Part shown: piece after piece, positions 8,055 to 10,902 of the stretch
Layout of the letters: each line of letters opens with the position of its first letter
How positions within the stretch are numbered: the first letter of the stretch is position 1
Assembly (NCBI GenBank): GCA_004151065.3
Contig: NWUY0300030702.1
Coordinates: 20,499 to 31,400, forward strand
Direction of reading: 5' to 3'
DNA: 10,902 bases
Source of the DNA: Larix sibirica
Lineage: Eukaryota; Streptophyta; Pinopsida; Pinales; Pinaceae
The notes under the pieces: generated by a model
The model's database searches: none
Told to the model about the DNA's origin: nothing
The model's input: only the letters and a program-made list of their open reading frames with translations
Program-made: the position numbers and the translations under genes

Positions 8055-8348
8055 CAATACTGCATAAACAGACCACCAAACCTGACAACAGGAGTAGATT
8101 GTGAAACCATACTACTCAAGAGACCTACACTTCAACTTAACTTATGCTGCACGACCCGGCACGCAGGCCTGTCTTGAGACACAAACAAACCAGAGACAGC
8201 AAAAGAGAATCGAGATTACACTTTGGGACCCAAAAAAACACAGATTTACTGTCGCCTGAACAAAGGACAACCATACCCTGAAACAAAACAACCCTGCAAC
8301 TCCCTGATAACCAAAATTCATTAACCGAGAGATCCTATCAGGCATAAC

Positions 8349-9290
8349 TTAAAGAAGGATGTAAGGAATATCATGAAAACGGCCTGGAGGAGGAGCAACT
8401 GGACCCACCATTGTCGCCGGAGAAGGGTGCAGCTCCATGGATTGAAGAAGGAAGTCCAGCTTACGATGCACAGCTTTAGTTTCTTCCAGAATGTTCTGCT
8501 CATCAATTGTTTGCACACGCTCCATCTTACGCTCCATCCTATCCCGGAGAGCATACCCAACAAGATTCTTCATTACCCAATAGAGAGCCACAGTGCACTC
8601 ATAAAGGCTCAGCCTTCCAGCCGTGTTCCATGGGTCCATAACCCAGTTTTCATTCTTTCGACGTTCGTCATGCAGAGTGTCCGGATCTAGCTGCTGCCAC
8701 AGCTGCCTCTTTGAATTTCTTGCTGAATAGAGGTAGGAAGGTCCAGATCAAAGATTCTGGCTTCCCATCGAGCCTTCTGCTGAGCACGGGAAAATCTCCT
8801 ACCCGAAACCCCCGGGGAATCCTTGCTGTTGAGGGACTTACCATGACCAGCAGCTGGTCTCTTCCTCTCCCCATTACTATGATCTCCCATAATGCCCACC
8901 CTCTCACTGTTACCTCTTTTAATAGACGGCAGAGTAATCAGAATATGCATGCAGCTATTACTTTGTTTCATATGTTCATGGCTACCACCTTGATCATCTA
9001 TATAAAGAAAATTGCCACCCCGAGTCATAATGAACCAGGTACCGTTCATTAAAATTAAATCGTGCTGAAAATGGAAGTGGTAATCATTCTGCCCAGCGGG
9101 TCCTCCACCTTCCCGCAATCATGGTAAAAGTACAGCCTTTCTTCCTGGAAAGGACAGAAACTGCTCTTGAATAAAGATGCCAGGATTTGCTTCCGTCCTC
9201 CCCATGAGGGAAGGCTAAGTGATATAAAGGAGAAAGGCCATCACGTAGCTCAGTTAGCCTCCTCTTGACATTGCCTCGCATGAGCAGCAC
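8349..9290 (-). pseudogene. Coding-like C-terminal extension after RNase H in the second LINE, frameshifted
   Basis: Downstream of RNase H the minus strand stays coding-like for about 940 bp but changes frame several times. One frame holds KQILASLFKSSFCPFQEERL and YFYHDCGKVEDPLG (about 9205-9075). The next holds NDYHFHFQHDLILMNGTWFI, GNFLYIDDQGG and a basic Ser/Gly-rich stretch (9118-8687). The last holds LWQQLDPDTLHDERRKNENW and then NTAGRLSLYECTVALYWVMK with a charged helical tail, ending at 8349. Ends in one frame join sensibly to starts in the next (for example SIQQEIQ to RQLWQQLD near 8710), which argues for one original protein now broken. I do not recognise the domain. It could be an ORF2 C-terminal extension or a captured sequence. 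Confidence 0.5.
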
Positions 9291-10401
9291 GATAGTTCAT
9301 AATATCACGAGATAGAGTATCCCTACATCTGTCCCTCACCTCCGCACCCTGCAGGCGCTCCCACGAGTGAGCACAGAGAGCCAAGTGATTCACACTCCCA
9401 AGGTTAGCCAGCAAGTCCGCTAGTTTGTTCCCATTTCTTTTGACGTGGGAGAAGGTTAAAGCCATGCCAGAGCGAAACATCGTCTCCAAACTCTCAAGTC
9501 TTCCCTCCAATCGCCACGGCGATGTCACTTTGTGGCTTTGTTTGCCATTGTATAGTTCAGAAGCCATGTGGATGATGACTGCAGAGTCACCTTCCACGAT
9601 GAGAGGGGTCCAATTCCGGGTGCTTGCCAATTGGATGCCTTGAAGAAGGCCTTCTAACTCAGCAGCGTTGTTAGACTCAATTCCGAGATAGCCTATTTTG
9701 AAACCAACCATAATTTCGTCCGTATTTTTGATGACACACCCAAAACCAGTCGGACCTGGGTTGCCTTTCGAGGCACCATCAAAATTAATTTTGAAGAAAC
9801 CAGGGTGGGGAGGAGACCAAACCTCCGGGCTATCACAGACCATAGACGGACCCTTGGGTTTTGCAAGACAAGGAATCATACCAGAAATGCCCCAAGCGCG
9901 AAGGATTGACGACTCAACTTCGCTGGCTTCCCAGTCAGAATTATTCCAGGCTTGAGTTTTAATAGTTTCAATCATCTTGGTCTGGATGGAAACCCATACT
10001 CTTTCCTCAAAATTGGCGCTTTCTCTAAAGATTCTGGAATTGCGTTCCTTCCAGACTTCCCAAGTAAGAAAGTATGGGAAAATTTGCCATAGCCGGTTGA
10101 CCACAAGGTTTTGGAATGGATTCTTAGTCCACTCACAGAGAGTTTGGATGGGGTTATCATGAATCCTGTCAGACCTTCGGAATGCCATCGCCCCTCGATC
10201 CCACAGGCATGAAGTGAACAAACACGAATCCAAAAGGTGGTGCATGGTTTCCTCCGCCGAGCTGCACACAACGCATTGGTAAGGACCTCTCATACCTCTT
10301 TTTTGCAGATTATCACCTGTTAAGATGCGTTTTTTAATAACGAGCCAGATGAATATTGAAACTTTAGGCCATAGTTTAGCATCCCCCACAGTTTCTTCCA
10401 T
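9250..10401 (-). CDS. LINE zf-RVT plus RNase H, uninterrupted 383-codon frame in a decayed element
   Basis: From the first in-frame Met the frame encodes KVSIFIWLVIKKRILTGDNL, then a zf-RVT knuckle C43-x2-C46-x8-H55-x4-C60 (CVVCSSAEETMHHLLDSC), then a Trp-rich linker (about 65-135) and RNase H from about 202. RNase H motifs: FKINFDGASKGNPGPTGFG (D208), SNNAAELEGLLQGI (E248), LIVEGDSAVI (D272), KRNGNKLADLLANLG (D329). All four catalytic acids are present. RNase H degrades the RNA strand of RNA-DNA hybrids during retrotransposition. This is not an independent gene: the Met is internal, and a frame break at the G run near 10383-10387 separates it from the upstream connector. It ends in AHARQCQEEAN. 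Confidence 0.9.
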   Translation of the reverse strand: MEETVGDAKLWPKVSIFIWLVIKKRILTGDNLQKRGMRGPYQCVVCSSAEETMHHLLDSCLFTSCLWDRGAMAFRRSDRIHDNPIQTLCEWTKNPFQNLVVNRLWQIFPYFLTWEVWKERNSRIFRESANFEERVWVSIQTKMIETIKTQAWNNSDWEASEVESSILRAWGISGMIPCLAKPKGPSMVCDSPEVWSPPHPGFFKINFDGASKGNPGPTGFGCVIKNTDEIMVGFKIGYLGIESNNAAELEGLLQGIQLASTRNWTPLIVEGDSAVIIHMASELYNGKQSHKVTSPWRLEGRLESLETMFRSGMALTFSHVKRNGNKLADLLANLGSVNHLALCAHSWERLQGAEVRDRCRDTLSRDIMNYRAAHARQCQEEAN

Positions 10402-10902
10402 TTCAGCACTGGAGCTTGGTTATTGAAACCCATCCGTAAGCTATAAGCTTCCTTGATAGAGAAGTTGCCTTTAGGTTCAAAGCCCCATCTTAATTTATCC
10501 TCCCCTGTATGGACTTTGATTTTGCGGTCATTCAAAGCTTCAATCACCCGGTTTAATTCCTCCTCAGGGTCGAAAGGTTCCCACTAGTCATGGGCCGCCC
10601 AAACCTTGAAATCTTGTTCCGGCACTGTTGCATCCCAGAGATCTACAATGGACTAGAATTTTGTTGCTATTAATGCATGCCTGAATGACCTGGGGCGCTT
10701 CAATACTGCCAGCGATAGGGGGTACTTGTTGCCAGGAGTCATCCCAGGCCTTGGCATGTTGACCATTTCTTATTTCCCATAAGCTATTATCTTGGACAAT
10801 GTCCCTGCCTTGAATGGCCGTCTTCCATATATGGGAGCTTGTGATAGTCTCAGAGAAACGAATCAAGTCACTTCTCTCCCATCCATTCGCATATTTGGCA
10901 TG
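10320..10902 (-). pseudogene. Second LINE, post-RT connector region, frameshifted and interrupted
   Basis: In element order this reads IWKTAIQGRDIVQDNSLWEI and NGQHAKAWDDSWQQVPPI (10866 downward), the conserved 'WxIGxGxxxxFWxDxW'-like block of plant LINEs. It then reads FKVWAAHD, a TAG at 10584-10586, WEPFDPEEELN, DRKIKVHTGEDKLRWGFEPK, GNFSIKEAYSLRMGF and WKKLWG. At WKKLWG the frame is lost, because the G run at 10383-10387 (C5 on +) is out of phase with the following zf-RVT frame. The region continues past the right edge of the window toward the reverse transcriptase. Confidence 0.85.

Larger units (their letters stand above)
7964..10902 (-). mobile_element. Second plant LINE in XCT intron 4, 3' portion, runs past window
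   Basis: A minus-strand non-LTR retrotransposon whose poly(A) side is on the left: a T-rich tract (7964-7981) followed on + by TTTTTGTATTATATTTC, the complement of an AATATAATA-type plant LINE 3' end. In its own 5' to 3' direction the window shows the post-RT connector (10902-10320), zf-RVT and RNase H (10401-9250), a coding-like C-terminal extension (about 9290-8349) and a 3' UTR of about 370 bp. The reverse transcriptase palm, endonuclease and ORF1 would lie beyond the right edge if present. The RNase H sequence differs greatly from the one in the intron-1 LINE, so these are separate families. The left boundary is approximate because no second target-site duplication is visible. Confidence 0.88.

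Noticed and set aside
8030-8056. GGTCGAAGCC resembling a tRNA T loop / SINE B box
   Set aside because: It lies in the loop of a simple hairpin at the 3' end of the LINE, lacks one consensus T, and no A box or cloverleaf accompanies it.
8373-8690. 105-codon plus-strand frame, and the 113-codon plus-strand frame at 8711-9052
   Set aside because: Both mirror the minus-strand LINE C-terminal region and show no homology. They are treated as antisense shadows.

Overview
This is a piece of plant nuclear DNA. The decisive evidence is the 5' part of one host gene on the + strand: four short exons whose translation matches the plant XAP5 CIRCADIAN TIMEKEEPER protein (XCT; FAM50/XAP5 family). The exons have GT-AG introns, and the introns carry non-LTR retrotransposons (LINEs) of the plant type with a C-terminal RNase H. 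The large first intron, a fourth intron that runs off the window, and the style of the LINE RNase H domains suggest a gymnosperm (conifer-like) genome. That placement is inference; 'seed plant' is firmer.

Layout. 1-1680 is intergenic: an (AG)n microsatellite, a decayed minus-strand coding-like remnant (about 374-850) peppered with TAG codons, and AT-rich sequence I cannot assign. 1681-1905 holds a (TA)n tract and an ATG-free leader that probably carry the XCT core promoter and 5' UTR. XCT exon 1 is 1906-2073, exon 2 7175-7240, exon 3 7347-7411 and exon 4 7548-7660. Together they encode residues 1-137; the C-terminal half, including the conserved XAP5 domain, must lie beyond the right edge.

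Intron 1 (5101 bp) contains a 5'-truncated, minus-strand LINE at 2716-5666. It is bounded by a perfect 15-bp target-site duplication and has a poly(A) tail (poly(T) on +). It retains reverse transcriptase, a zinc-knuckle (zf-RVT) region and RNase H, all broken by frameshifts and stops, and two RNase H catalytic acids are replaced. Intron 4 contains the 3' part of a second LINE of a different family, also on the minus strand (about 7964 to beyond 10902). Its zf-RVT plus RNase H segment is still one open frame of 383 codons with all four catalytic acids. It is followed by an unusual coding-like C-terminal region of roughly 300 codons and a 3' hairpin near the poly(A).

The only likely functional gene is XCT. 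Both LINEs are antisense passengers in its introns and show no functional link to it. I find no operon, CRISPR array, RNA gene or coherent novel system. The most interesting loose ends are the C-terminal extension of the second LINE, the 3' hairpin, and the TAG-rich remnant upstream.
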